Shown piece after piece: positions 8,450 through 20,016 of a DNA stretch of 49,845 nt. The translations under genes and the position numbers were made by a program. How positions within the stretch are numbered: position 1 is the first letter of the stretch; every line of letters starts with the position of its first letter. The DNA is from Candidatus Sphingomonas excrementigallinarum (GTDB taxonomy: Bacteria; Pseudomonadota; Alphaproteobacteria; Sphingomonadales; Sphingomonadaceae): the NCBI GenBank assembly GCA_019112965.1, contig DXIH01000081.1, forward strand, positions 1-49,845. The letters run 5' to 3'. The notes beneath the pieces are model-generated. The model did no database searches. It was not told the origin of the DNA and was given only the letters and a program-made list of their open reading frames with translations.

Positions 8450-11302
8450 ATGCGCCTTTTCCGTGCCGCGCTCCTGCTCGGCGTCGCCGCCCTTCCCACC
8501 TTGGCCGGGGCGCAGAGTGCTCCGCCGCAAACGGCCGCGGGAGCACGCACGGAAAGCGTGAAGCCGATCGACTTCACCACGCGCACCCTGCCCAACGGCC
8601 TGCGCGTCTATGCCATTCGCGACACGACGACGCCCAACGTCTCGGTCCAGGTGTGGTATGACGTCGGGTCGAAGGACGATCCCAAGGGCCGCTCGGGCTT
8701 CGCCCACATGTTCGAGCATCTCATGTTCAAGGCGACGAGGAACCTCGTCCCCGAACAGATGGATCGCCTGACCGAGGATGTCGGCGGCTATAACAACGCC
8801 TCCACCGCCGACGATTACACCAATTATTTCGAGGTGGTGCCCGCCAACCACCTGCAACGCCTGCTGTTCGCGGAAGCCGACCGCATGGCCTCGCTGGTCG
8901 TCGAGCCCAAGAGCTTTGCCAGCGAGCGCGACGTGGTGAAGGAGGAACTGCGTCAGCGCACCCTCGCCCAGCCCTATGGCAAGCTGTTCTCCATCTATTA
9001 TCCCAAGCTCGCCTATTCGGTGCACCCCTATGCGCGTCCCGGCATCGGCAGCCTGGAAGAACTGGAATCGGCGGGCATCGACGATGTCCGCGCCTTCCAC
9101 GCCACCTATTACCGCCCCGACAATGCGGTGCTGGTCGTCTCGGGCAATTTCGACCCCGCGCAGCTGAACCGCTGGGTCGATGAGTATTTCGCGAAGATCA
9201 AGCGCCCGACCACCGCGATCCCGCGCGTCACCGTGCAGGAGCCGCCGCGCACCCAAGCCGTGGCACGAACCGCGTACGACGCCAACGTCCCGCTTCCTGC
9301 CGTCCTCATCAGCTATCACATCCCGCCCGAGCGCAGCGCCGACACCCCTGCGCTGATGGTGCTGAACGCGATCCTGTCGGCGGGTGAAAGCTCGCGGCTG
9401 TACGAGGACCTGGTCTATCGCGACCAGCTGGCGCAGTCGGCCTCGACCTTCCTCGATACCAAGCAGTCGACCGGCAACATCGTGCTGTATGCGATGATGG
9501 CGAGCGGCAAGCCGGTGGCCGAGGGAGAGGCCGCGCTGAAGCGGGAAGTGGCGCGCCTGCGCGACACCCCCGTCTCCGCCGCCGAACTGGCCGAAGCGAA
9601 GAACGAGCTGCTCACCGCCGCGCTCAAGCAGCGCGAGACGGCGGAGGGCAAGGCCAGCCTGATCGCCAACAGCGTGATCGTCGACGGCGATCCCAGGGCC
9701 GCCGACCGTCAGATCACCGCCGTGCAGAAGGTGACCGCCGCCGATATCCAGCGGGTCGCGCGCGACTATCTGAAGGACAGCCAGAGCGCGACCATCCGCT
9801 ATCTGCCCGACAGCCAGCGGCCCGCCAATGTGCGTGAAATGCCGATCGAGATCGCGCCGACCGTCCAGACCGCGGCGCTGACCCCGCCTGCCCAGATCGA
9901 CGTGGTGACGCCCGCCCCCGAAGGCCAGCGCATCCTGCCCCCGCCGCCGGGTGCGGCGATCGCGCCGACCTTGCCGCAACCCATCGCGACTATGCTGCCC
10001 AACGGCCTGCGCGTGGTGACGGTCGAGCGGCACGACCTGCCGCTCGTAACCGCCTCGCTGGTGGCGCTGGGCGGTGCGGCGACCGATCCGGTGGGCAAGG
10101 CGGGCGCGAGCAGCCTGTCGGCCGACCTGATGACCAAGGGCACGACGACCCGCTCGGCGACCGAGATCGCGCGTGCGGTCGAAAGCCTGGGCGGATCGAT
10201 CTCGGCCGGTGCCTCGGACGACGGCGCGACCATCGACCTGACCGTGCCGTCGGCCCAGCTGGGCACCGCGATGACCATTTTGGCCGATGTCGCGACCCAC
10301 CCGGCCTTCAAGCCCGAGGAGATCGAGCGCGCCCGGACCCAGTCGATCGACAGCCTGAACGTGGCGATGCAGAACCCCGCGCAGCTGTCGGCCATGGTCG
10401 CCGACCGCGTCGTCTATGGCGCGCGCGCCTATGGCCAGCCGCTGTCGGGTACCCCCGCCTCGCTGAAGGCGCTGACCCGCGCCGACCTGACCGCCGCCTA
10501 TGCGCGCAGCTGGAAGCCCGGTCAGGCGACGCTGCTGCTGGTCGGCGACGTGACGCCCGGCCAGGCGAAACAGATCGCCGAGCGTTATCTGGGCAACTGG
10601 AAGGTCGCCGAAGCCGCCGCGACCACGGCCAAGGCCCCGGAACCCGCCTTCCCCGCACCGCGCGTCATCGTCGTCGACATGCCCGATGCCGGACAGGCGG
10701 GCGTGGTCGTCGCACGCTCGGGCATCCGCCGCGCCGACGATCGCTATTATCCGCTGGCGGTGGCCAACACCGTGCTGGGCGGCGGCTTCTCTTCGCGGCT
10801 GAACCAGGAAATCCGCATCAAGCGCGGCCTGGCTTACGGCGCGGGCAGCGCGGTGGCGACGGGCCGTGACATCGGCATCATCTCGGCGCGTACCCAGACC
10901 AAGAACCCCTCGGCCGCCGAGGTGGTCGGGCTGATCGATGCCGAGATGCGCAAGCTGGGCACCGCGCCCGTGCCGCAAAGCGAACTGGCGACCCGGCAGG
11001 CCGTGCTGGTCGGCAATTTCGGCCGGACGATCGAGACGACCGATGGCATCGCCAATATCCTGGCGACCTATACGCTACAGGGCGTGCCACTGGAGGAACT
11101 GAGCCGCTATATCCCGCGCGTCCAGGCGGTGGACCCGGCGGCGGTGGAATCAGTCTCGGCCACGCTGCTCGCCCCGGAGGCGGCAAGCATCATCGTGGTC
11201 GGCGACTCCAAGCAGTTCCTGCCCGCGTTGCGTCAGGCCCATCCCGAGGTCGAAGTCATTCCGGCCGCCTCGGTCAACCTCGACACGCCCAAATTGCGCT
11301 GA
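8450..11302 (+). CDS. Exported M16 family zinc metallopeptidase with two peptidase units
   Basis: A 950-residue insulinase/pitrilysin-like protein with a signal peptide ending LAGAQ (residue 21). The first unit has the inverted zinc motif HMFEH (His86, Glu89, His90) and the DDYTNYFE region. A second, related unit starts near residue 510 (ATMLPNGLRVVTVERHDLPL) but has GKAGASSLSADL where the zinc motif would be, so it is the non-catalytic partner half. Such tandem M16B proteins act as clamshell peptidases in the periplasm. Substrate is unknown. AGAGGG upstream of the ATG is an acceptable ribosome site. Confidence 0.93.
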   Translation: MRLFRAALLLGVAALPTLAGAQSAPPQTAAGARTESVKPIDFTTRTLPNGLRVYAIRDTTTPNVSVQVWYDVGSKDDPKGRSGFAHMFEHLMFKATRNLVPEQMDRLTEDVGGYNNASTADDYTNYFEVVPANHLQRLLFAEADRMASLVVEPKSFASERDVVKEELRQRTLAQPYGKLFSIYYPKLAYSVHPYARPGIGSLEELESAGIDDVRAFHATYYRPDNAVLVVSGNFDPAQLNRWVDEYFAKIKRPTTAIPRVTVQEPPRTQAVARTAYDANVPLPAVLISYHIPPERSADTPALMVLNAILSAGESSRLYEDLVYRDQLAQSASTFLDTKQSTGNIVLYAMMASGKPVAEGEAALKREVARLRDTPVSAAELAEAKNELLTAALKQRETAEGKASLIANSVIVDGDPRAADRQITAVQKVTAADIQRVARDYLKDSQSATIRYLPDSQRPANVREMPIEIAPTVQTAALTPPAQIDVVTPAPEGQRILPPPPGAAIAPTLPQPIATMLPNGLRVVTVERHDLPLVTASLVALGGAATDPVGKAGASSLSADLMTKGTTTRSATEIARAVESLGGSISAGASDDGATIDLTVPSAQLGTAMTILADVATHPAFKPEEIERARTQSIDSLNVAMQNPAQLSAMVADRVVYGARAYGQPLSGTPASLKALTRADLTAAYARSWKPGQATLLLVGDVTPGQAKQIAERYLGNWKVAEAAATTAKAPEPAFPAPRVIVVDMPDAGQAGVVVARSGIRRADDRYYPLAVANTVLGGGFSSRLNQEIRIKRGLAYGAGSAVATGRDIGIISARTQTKNPSAAEVVGLIDAEMRKLGTAPVPQSELATRQAVLVGNFGRTIETTDGIANILATYTLQGVPLEELSRYIPRVQAVDPAAVESVSATLLAPEAASIIVVGDSKQFLPALRQAHPEVEVIPAASVNLDTPKLR

Positions 11303-11308
11303 CCTCAA

Positions 11309-11358
11309 ATCCCCCCAGGCCGTGTCTGGGGGGACCATCCGAAAAGTGGTGGAGGGGC
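11309..11358. repeat. Half copy of intergenic repeat family A
   Basis: CCCCCCAGGCCGTGTCTGGGGGG is followed by ACCATCCGAAAAGTGGTGGAGGGGCA. The layout (small G/C hairpin, then a second hairpin ending GGTGGAGGGGCA) is that of the unit at 26353-26418, but only one of the two facing units is present. Confidence 0.55.
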
Positions 11359-11433
11359 AGGGCCGCCGTTACGCGAAATTCTTAACCCTCTCCGGTATAT
11401 CCGCGAACGGCTAGGACTGGAGGACTCCCCACA

Positions 11434-12489
11434 TTGCGGGTGGCGAAGCGGACGGTAAGGCGGATGATTCAGGTCTGGCTGGCGCTGCTCGGCCTGATGC
11501 TGACGTTCGGCCTGATGCTGGCCGCGCAAGGGGCCTGGCGGGCGAAGCGGCCGGTGGTGGCCGCGACGCCGTCGCAGGCACGGCCCACGACCGCGTCTCT
11601 CCCCATTGCCGACATGCTGCCCGCCGTCGATGGCAGTACGGGGACGGTCGCCCTACCGGACCTGCCGATCCCGCCGGGGGCAAACATCGCCGATCGCGGC
11701 GTGGTGGCCGCCCGGCCCTTTGCCTGGGGGCGGGCAAGCGCGATCGATCGTGCCCGCGCCATGCAGTGCCTGACCGCCGCCATCTATTACGAAGCGGGCG
11801 GCGAAAGCATCGACGGCCAGCGCGCGGTGGCGCAGGTCGTGCTCAACCGCGCGCGGCATCCGGCCTTTCCGGCCACCGTGTGCGGCGTCGTCTATCAGGG
11901 GGTTGAGCGCGGGCATTGCCAGTTCAGCTTCGCATGCGACGGCGCGTTGTCGCGCACGCCCGCGATCGCGGGCTGGTCGCGCGCGGCGCAGGTCGCGGCG
12001 GCGGCGCTGTCCGGCGGCGTCTATGCGCCGGTCGGATTGGCGACGCATTACCACACCTTCGCCGTCGCTCCCGCCTGGAACCGCGCCATGGTGATGACCG
12101 ACATGGTCGGCGCCCATCTGTTCCACCGCTGGAAGGGCTATTGGGGCACCGCCGCCGCGATGAACCGGGTCTATGCGGGGGGCGAGGTGCTGCCCGTGCT
12201 GGCCCCCGCTCCGGTAACCGAAACGGCAAGCGGCGAGGACCTGCCCCCCGCCCCGGCCAGTCTACCCGCGCCTCCGCTGCCCGGCGCAACGCCCGCGCCG
12301 GTGCGCCCGGTCCATCCACAGGAAATGCCGACCCCCGCTCCGCCACGCGATACGGGGATCAGCGACCGGCTGGCCACGTCGGGCCAGATACTCGACAAAT
12401 GGAAGGATAGCGGTCGCCCGATCGAGCGGCCCGACGCGCCGCGCCCGAATGGCTCGGGCGCGACGGCCGTCACCGATCAGCGGCGATAA
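11434..12489 (+). CDS. Membrane-anchored cell wall hydrolase, SleB/Hydrolase_2 family
   Basis: A likely peptidoglycan hydrolase (lytic transglycosylase-like SleB fold). One membrane helix (VWLALLGLMLTFGLMLAAQ) near the N terminus is followed by a linker. The catalytic domain spans about residues 105-225, with CLTAAIYYEAGGESIDGQRA holding the presumed catalytic Glu, then VVLNRARHPAFP and CQFSFACDG. The final 120 residues are Pro-rich and probably disordered. TTG 11434 has a GGAGGA site nine bases upstream; GTG 11440 and ATG 11464 are alternatives. The 3' end overlaps the convergent gene by 13 bases. Confidence 0.85.
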   Translation: MRVAKRTVRRMIQVWLALLGLMLTFGLMLAAQGAWRAKRPVVAATPSQARPTTASLPIADMLPAVDGSTGTVALPDLPIPPGANIADRGVVAARPFAWGRASAIDRARAMQCLTAAIYYEAGGESIDGQRAVAQVVLNRARHPAFPATVCGVVYQGVERGHCQFSFACDGALSRTPAIAGWSRAAQVAAAALSGGVYAPVGLATHYHTFAVAPAWNRAMVMTDMVGAHLFHRWKGYWGTAAAMNRVYAGGEVLPVLAPAPVTETASGEDLPPAPASLPAPPLPGATPAPVRPVHPQEMPTPAPPRDTGISDRLATSGQILDKWKDSGRPIERPDAPRPNGSGATAVTDQRR

Positions 12490-12800
12490 TTGCGGTCGTG
12501 CTTTTCGAAGCGGACCTGACGGCTCAGCACGGCATAGCGACGGTCCAGGTCACGGCGCTCCGACATGCTCAGCCCACCACCCGAGCGGCGATAGCGATAT
12601 TCGAGCTGGTTCAAGCCGCGCAGTTCCGACTGGAGCCGTACCGCCTCGCGCCGGTTCAGCGCGCCCGAGCGAACGCCCTGGTCGATCCGCTGCTGCAACT
12701 GCCCTTGGCGCTGCGCGATCGGAGTCCAGCGCTGCGCCTCGGCAACGGTCGGAACGGCGATGGTGGCGAAACCCAAGCCTGCAAGGATCATGGCCTTCAT
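12477..12800 (-). CDS. Small exported basic protein, unknown function
   Basis: A 107-residue protein with a clear signal peptide (MKAMILAGLGFATIAVPTVAEAQ). The mature part is Arg/Gln-rich and probably helical, with two weakly repeated helices (QGQLQQRIDQGVRSGALNRREA and RSGGGLSMSERRDLDRRY). AAGGGAG lies nine bases upstream of the ATG. Similar small exported proteins are common in sphingomonads, but I know no function. Its last codons and those of the convergent hydrolase gene share bases 12477-12489. Confidence 0.78.
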   Translation of the reverse strand: MKAMILAGLGFATIAVPTVAEAQRWTPIAQRQGQLQQRIDQGVRSGALNRREAVRLQSELRGLNQLEYRYRRSGGGLSMSERRDLDRRYAVLSRQVRFEKHDRNYRR

Positions 12801-13024
12801 GATGACACTCCCTTAATAAAGCGGGCGAATACTGGCCCGATCCGCAATATGGGTGGTGGCAATCGCAAAGCTATCCCAATGACTTAGCTAATGTGTCGCC
12901 AATTGTCGCAGAAAATGAAATCATGTTCATGTGGGGTTTATCCTGCCCCGACATGACGAGGCCGACCCTTTCCTTACAAGAGGAGAGGATCGGCCCGATC
13001 AGCTGTAAAACTCAAACGCCGCGA

Positions 13025-13432
13025 TCAACGGCAGCGGACATTGTCCCGCTCGATCGCACGACCGGCCAGTGCACCGCCCGCGGCACCAAGCAGCGTGCCC
13101 AACGTCTGCGATCCGCCCGAAGTGATCGCCGCGCCCAACGCACCGCCCGCAATGCCGCCAACGATCAGGCCGGTGGTGCCGTCGTTGCGGCGGCAATAAT
13201 AGCGGCCGTCCTGCCCGACATAGACGCGGTCGTTCCGGCCCAGCCGCCGCTCACGATAGCGGGCATTGTCGACATAATAGCGGTCGGCATAATAGCCGCC
13301 ATAAGCAGGATCGGGACGGTTATAGTCATAGGCATAGCGCGGGCCGCCATAACCGCCACCCAAGCCGCCATACGTCGAACAACCGGAAACCAGCGTCGCC
13401 GCCGCCACCAGGCCGAGTGTCAATGCACGCAT
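13025..13432 (-). CDS. Glycine-zipper outer-membrane lipoprotein, 17-kDa surface antigen-like
   Basis: A 135-residue lipoprotein precursor with lipobox LVSGC near residue 17. Next come a Tyr/Gly-rich region (GGLGGGYGGPRYAYDYNRP), a basic stretch (RYRERRLGRNDR), then a glycine-zipper domain (GLIVGGIAGGALGAAITSGG and LGAAGGALAGRAI) like that of the rickettsial 17-kDa antigen family. Start ATG 13432 has a good GGGAGG site six bases upstream; ATG 13447 is an in-frame alternative. It probably sits in the envelope as a structural lipoprotein. Confidence 0.82.
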   Translation of the reverse strand: MRALTLGLVAAATLVSGCSTYGGLGGGYGGPRYAYDYNRPDPAYGGYYADRYYVDNARYRERRLGRNDRVYVGQDGRYYCRRNDGTTGLIVGGIAGGALGAAITSGGSQTLGTLLGAAGGALAGRAIERDNVRCR

Positions 13433-13550
13433 CACATCCTCCCTCATGGGTAATGCGGGAGAAGCGCTTTGCGGCTTCAAAGGTTGCGATAGGTTGAGTG
13501 CGTTTTGTGCGTTGAGGCAGCGCTCGCTGGCCCATGGTCAATCATGGGGT

Positions 13551-13672
13551 GTGCACTTCGACTTCGCTCAGTGCGAACGGGGGGCAGGATTGTTTGGCAA
13601 CCTGTATCACCCATTTGCGACAGGCCGTTGGCCGATCCCCCGCCCCGTTCGACCTGAGCGACGTCGAAGGCC
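13551..13672. repeat. Intergenic repeat family B, facing pair
   Basis: The 365-base gap 13433-13797 holds no gene I can support and is mostly repeats. Here CACTTCGACTTCGCTCAGTG (13554-13573) faces CGTTCGACCTGAGCGACGTC (13646-13665). The 30-base left unit 13551-13580 is identical to 32453-32482. Related pairs occur at 18370-18516 and 32396-32482. Confidence 0.75.
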
Positions 13673-13689
13673 ACGGGACGCGGCGCTCC

Positions 13690-13797
13690 CCGACACTTGG
13701 AGAGGGCAGCGCATGGCGCCGATGGAGGGGCATCCCTGTCGGAAAGCCCCCTCCACCATGCTGCGCTGCCCCCCCCTCCCCGAGCCGGGGAGGAGCG
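13690..13797. repeat. Intergenic repeat family A, paired, at the 3' end of uvrA
   Basis: Inverted segments GGGCAGCGCATGG...GGAGGGGCAT (13704-13732) and CCCCCTCCACCATGCTGCGC (13748-13767) face each other, followed by a GC-rich hairpin CCCCGAGCCGGGG. The right end abuts the uvrA stop codon, so the element may help terminate the uvrA transcript on the minus strand. Confidence 0.7.
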
Positions 13798-16698
<2,901 letters not shown>

Positions 16699-16847
16699 GG
16701 GGCTAGTTCTACTTCTGTTCCGGGAGGAAGGCCAGAGGGGAGATAGGAAACGGGGCGGCGTATTTCGAGGGGGACAGGCTTGCGGGAACGCGGGAGATGC
16801 GCGCATGATCCCATCCGATCACCGTTCGAGGGGGAGTAGTTTCCAAC

Positions 16848-18356
16848 GTGTCGAAGAGCTTGCACCTGACCGCCCTGCTGCTGCTGGCCGCCAGCACCGC
16901 CTCCCCCGCCTTCGCGCAAAAGGCCGAGAAGACCGAGACGAAGACCACCACCGAGACGAAGGACGACGAGAGCAAGCGTCCGCCGCTGCCCGCCGACAAG
17001 ACGATCAGCCAGTCCGCGCGGATCGGTGGCCGGGTCATCAATTACAAGGCGACGATCGGCAAGATTCCGGTGCGCGACGACAAGGGCAAGGAGATCGGGC
17101 AGGTCGTCTACACCGCCTATACCGTGCCCGGCGGCGATGTGCGGCGGCCGGTCACCTTCGCCTTCAACGGCGGGCCGGGCGCGGCCTCGGTATATCTGAA
17201 CATGGGCGCTGTCGGCCCGAAGCGCGTGCCGTTCGGCGCGCAGGGCGATGCGCCGTCCGACGCGCCGGTGACGACCGACAATCCCAATAGCTGGCTGGAC
17301 TTCACCGACCTGGTCTTCATCGACCCCATCGGCACCGGCTTCAGCCGCAGCCTGGTCGACGAGGGCGAGACGAAGAAGGCCTTTTACGCCAACGACCCGG
17401 ACATCAAATATCTGTCCAAGGTCGTCTATGACTGGCTGGTCAAGGAAGGGCGGCTGCGCTCGCCCAAGTACATCATGGGCGAAAGCTATGGCGGCTATCG
17501 CGCGCCGCGCATCGCCTATGAACTCCAGTCGCAGATCGGCGTCGGGGTGAACGGGCTGGTGATGGTGTCGCCCTATCTCGACCCGGCCTCGGGCGACGAC
17601 GCCACCGCGCTGTCGCCCCTGCCGTGGATGATCGACCTGCCCTCGATGGCGGCGGCGCAACTGGAACGGCAGGGCAAGCTGACGCCCGAAGCGATGGCGG
17701 GGGTCGAGGCCTATGCGCGCGGCGACTACTTACGCGACCTGATGCGCGGGCGGTCGGATACCCAGGCGGTCGACCGGATGGTGACCCGCGTGACGGAGTT
17801 GACCGGGCTGGACCCCGCTTTGGTCCGCAGGCTGGGCGGGCGGATCGATACGCGGACGTACTTGCGCGAGATTCACCGCAACGATTCGACGATCGGCAGC
17901 ATCTATGACTCGAACGTCACCGCCTTCGACCCCTTCCCCTGGTCGTCGCAGCAGCGCTCCAACGACCCGCTGCTCGACTCGCTGATCGCGCCGACGACCA
18001 GCGCGATGGTCGATTTCGTGACGCGCGAAGTGGGCTGGAAGACCGACGCGCGCTATCATGCGCTGTCCTATGAGGTGAACAGCGCCTGGGATCGTGGCAA
18101 GCCCGACGACACCCCCGTCACCGACCTGCGCAAGGCGATCGCCAACGACCCGAAGATGAAGGTGATGATTGTCCATGGCTGGGACGACCTGTCCTGCCCG
18201 TATTTTGCGTCGCGGCTGATCGTCGACCAGATGCCGAGCTATGGCGTGGCGCAGCGGGTGCATCTGAACGTCTATCCGGGCGGGCACATGTTCTACAGCC
18301 GCACCGACAGCGGCGCGGCGTTCCGGCGCGATGCAATGGCGATGTACGGGGGGTAA
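16848..18356 (+). CDS. Exported serine carboxypeptidase, peptidase family S10
   Basis: Removes C-terminal residues from peptides, probably in the periplasm. GTG 16848 opens a 24-residue signal peptide ending PAFAQ, followed by a charged Lys/Glu/Thr linker. Family S10 elements are present: FNGGPGAASVY (oxyanion region), nucleophile Ser213 in GESYGGYRAPR, Asp446 or Asp447 in HGWDDLSCP, and His480 in GGHMFYS. At 502 residues it matches the bacterial S10 group. It lies just upstream of the imino-acid cluster; some S10 enzymes release C-terminal Pro or hydroxyproline, but a functional link is only a guess. Confidence 0.9.
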   Translation: MSKSLHLTALLLLAASTASPAFAQKAEKTETKTTTETKDDESKRPPLPADKTISQSARIGGRVINYKATIGKIPVRDDKGKEIGQVVYTAYTVPGGDVRRPVTFAFNGGPGAASVYLNMGAVGPKRVPFGAQGDAPSDAPVTTDNPNSWLDFTDLVFIDPIGTGFSRSLVDEGETKKAFYANDPDIKYLSKVVYDWLVKEGRLRSPKYIMGESYGGYRAPRIAYELQSQIGVGVNGLVMVSPYLDPASGDDATALSPLPWMIDLPSMAAAQLERQGKLTPEAMAGVEAYARGDYLRDLMRGRSDTQAVDRMVTRVTELTGLDPALVRRLGGRIDTRTYLREIHRNDSTIGSIYDSNVTAFDPFPWSSQQRSNDPLLDSLIAPTTSAMVDFVTREVGWKTDARYHALSYEVNSAWDRGKPDDTPVTDLRKAIANDPKMKVMIVHGWDDLSCPYFASRLIVDQMPSYGVAQRVHLNVYPGGHMFYSRTDSGAAFRRDAMAMYGG

Positions 18357-18369
18357 CCATATCCCACAG

Positions 18370-18516
18370 CCGTTCACGCTGAGCGAAGTCGAAGCGCACG
18401 TCCCGCGATCTGCACTGGGCGACGCTCATCCCCTGGCCTTCGACTTCGCTCAGGCTGAACGGGGGTTTGGGATAATTCCCCCGCTCCGTTCGGGCTGAGC
18501 GCAGGCGAAGCCCACG
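18370..18516. repeat. Intergenic repeat family B, three units
   Basis: Three units: CGTTCACGCTGAGCGAAGTC (18371-18390), CTTCGACTTCGCTCAGGCTG (18438-18457, opposite orientation) and CGTTCGGGCTGAGCGCAGGC (18487-18506). Alternating orientation lets neighbouring units pair into long hairpins downstream of the S10 gene. Confidence 0.75.
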
Positions 18517-18557
18517 CCCCGTCTGGCGCCTCATGCCAACCCGCGCTAACACGCCAA

Positions 18558-18568
18558 CCGTATACGAA
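18558..18568. promoter_or_regulatory. Putative GntR-type operator CCGTATACGAA upstream of the M24 gene
   Basis: The 8-bp palindrome CGTATACG (18559-18566) lies 16 bases before the ATG of the M24 peptidase and just before its GGAG ribosome site. The same palindrome recurs at 21054-21061, between the epimerase and dehydrogenase genes. GTATAC cores are known in operators of FCD-type GntR regulators such as UxuR. The regulator is not in the window. Confidence 0.55.
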
Positions 18569-18582
18569 ATGGAGCAAGTGAC

Positions 18583-19785
18583 ATGGCGGGAATGATCGGC
18601 GGATCGACGGCGGAGCGCGAACTGGCGAGCCTGTCGCCCTGGGCCAGCCCCGCCCCGGTCATCACCGCGCAGGAACGCGCGCAGCGGCTGACCCGCGCCC
18701 GCGAGTTGATGGGCCAGATGGGCGCCGACGCGCTGCTGATCGGCGCGGGGGCTTCCCTGCGCTATTTCACGGGCGTCGCCTGGGGTGCGACCGAGCGGCT
18801 GGTGGCGATGCTGCTGCCGATCGCGGGCGAGCCGGTGTTCATCTGCCCCGGCTTCGAACTAGGTTCGTTCGAGGCCAGCCTGTCGATCCCCGCCCCCGAC
18901 ATCCGCCTGTGGGAAGAGGATGAAAGCCCCTCCGCGCTGGTCGCCGACGCGCTGAAGGCGGCGGGGGCCAGGACGCTCGCGATCGACCCTGCCATGGCCT
19001 TCCTGTTCGTCGAGCGGATCCGCGCCGCCGCGCCGGGCGTCGCGCTGGTCGATGGCGGGCCGGTCGTCGATGGCTGCCGACAGATCAAGTCGCCCGCCGA
19101 GATCGCGCTGATGCAACAGGCGATGGATATCACGCTGGAGGCCCATCGTCGCGCCGCCCACATCCTGCACGAAGGCATTCGCGCGTCCGAAGTGATCCGC
19201 TTCATCGACGCCGCCCACCGCGCGCTGGGCGCGTCGACCGGCAATACTTTCTGCGCGGTGCAGTTCGGCCGCTCGACCGCCTTCCCGCATGGCCTGCCGC
19301 AGGATGACGTGCTCCGCGACGGGGACCTGGTGCTGGTCGACACCGGCACGCTGATCGACGGCTATCACAGCGACATCACCCGCACCTATGCGTTCGGCGA
19401 GGTCGGCGATGAAGTCCGCCGCATCTGGGACATCGAAAAGGAAGCGCAGGCCGCCGCCTTCGCTGCCGTCCGGCCGGGCGAACCGTGCGAAGCCGTAGAC
19501 TACGCCGCCCGCGCGGTGCTGGAGCGCGCCGGGCTAGGCCCCGACTACCGCCTGCCCGGCCTGCCGCACCGCACCGGCCACGGTATCGGCCTGTCGATCC
19601 ATGAACCCGCCTATCTGGTGCGAGGCGACAAGACGCCACTGACGCCGGGCATGTGCTTTTCCAACGAGCCGATGATCGTCGTGCCCGACCGCTTCGGCGT
19701 GCGGCTGGAGGATCATTTTTACGTCACCGAGACGGGCGCGGCGTGGTTCACCGAGCCGCAGCCCGCCATCGACGATCTGGGCTGA
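18583..19785 (+). CDS. M24 family Xaa-Pro dipeptidase/aminopeptidase-like protein
   Basis: A pita-bread metallopeptidase that probably cleaves X-Pro or X-hydroxyproline bonds. The 400-residue protein has an N-terminal creatinase-like domain (to about residue 165) and a C-terminal M24 domain. The full dinuclear metal set is present: Asp253 (VDTGT), Asp264 (HSDITRTY), His333 (RTGHGIG), Glu362 (SNEPMI) and Glu376 (RLEDHF). There is no signal peptide, so it is cytoplasmic. GGAG eight bases before the ATG is the ribosome site. Its neighbours, a hydroxyproline epimerase and a D-amino-acid dehydrogenase, suggest it supplies imino acids from peptides. Confidence 0.9.
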   Translation: MAGMIGGSTAERELASLSPWASPAPVITAQERAQRLTRARELMGQMGADALLIGAGASLRYFTGVAWGATERLVAMLLPIAGEPVFICPGFELGSFEASLSIPAPDIRLWEEDESPSALVADALKAAGARTLAIDPAMAFLFVERIRAAAPGVALVDGGPVVDGCRQIKSPAEIALMQQAMDITLEAHRRAAHILHEGIRASEVIRFIDAAHRALGASTGNTFCAVQFGRSTAFPHGLPQDDVLRDGDLVLVDTGTLIDGYHSDITRTYAFGEVGDEVRRIWDIEKEAQAAAFAAVRPGEPCEAVDYAARAVLERAGLGPDYRLPGLPHRTGHGIGLSIHEPAYLVRGDKTPLTPGMCFSNEPMIVVPDRFGVRLEDHFYVTETGAAWFTEPQPAIDDLG

Positions 19786-19814
19786 AGGATCGCCTCGGCT
19801 GAGGCCGGGGCTGG

Positions 19815-20009
19815 TTCACGCGAAGCCGCGAAGAAGAAGAGATTCGCGCGGAGGCGCGGAGCCGCGGAGGGTTGGGACTCGCCGCGCCAGCGGCCCTGCC
19901 ATCTCGACCTGTCGATGATGTCCAAGCGCTGCCGCGCGGGCCGTGATCTCCGCGCCTCCGCGTCTCCGCGCGAACAAAGTCCTTCGCGACTTCGCGGCTT
20001 CGCGTGAGC
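19815..20009. repeat. Long imperfect inverted repeat between convergent genes (family D)
   Basis: Left arm TCACGCGAAGCCGCGAAG (19816-19833), then TTCGCGCGGAGGCGCGGAG; right arm CTCCGCGTCTCCGCGCGAA and CTTCGCGGCTTCGCGTGA (ending 20007). The arms, each about 55 bases, pair over most of their length around an 84-base centre. They fill the gap between the M24 gene and the convergent epimerase gene and could terminate both transcripts. Confidence 0.72.
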
Positions 20010-20016
20010 GATGGCC

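Noticed and set aside
8312..10978. An 888-codon open frame on the minus strand across the M16 protease gene
   Set aside because: It mirrors a gene with clear signal peptide, zinc motif and family features. Its translation is a His/Gly/Arg-rich composition typical of antisense frames at high GC.
13551..13797. Clustered repeats considered as a CRISPR array
   Set aside because: Units alternate in orientation and differ in length, with no regular spacers and no cas genes nearby.
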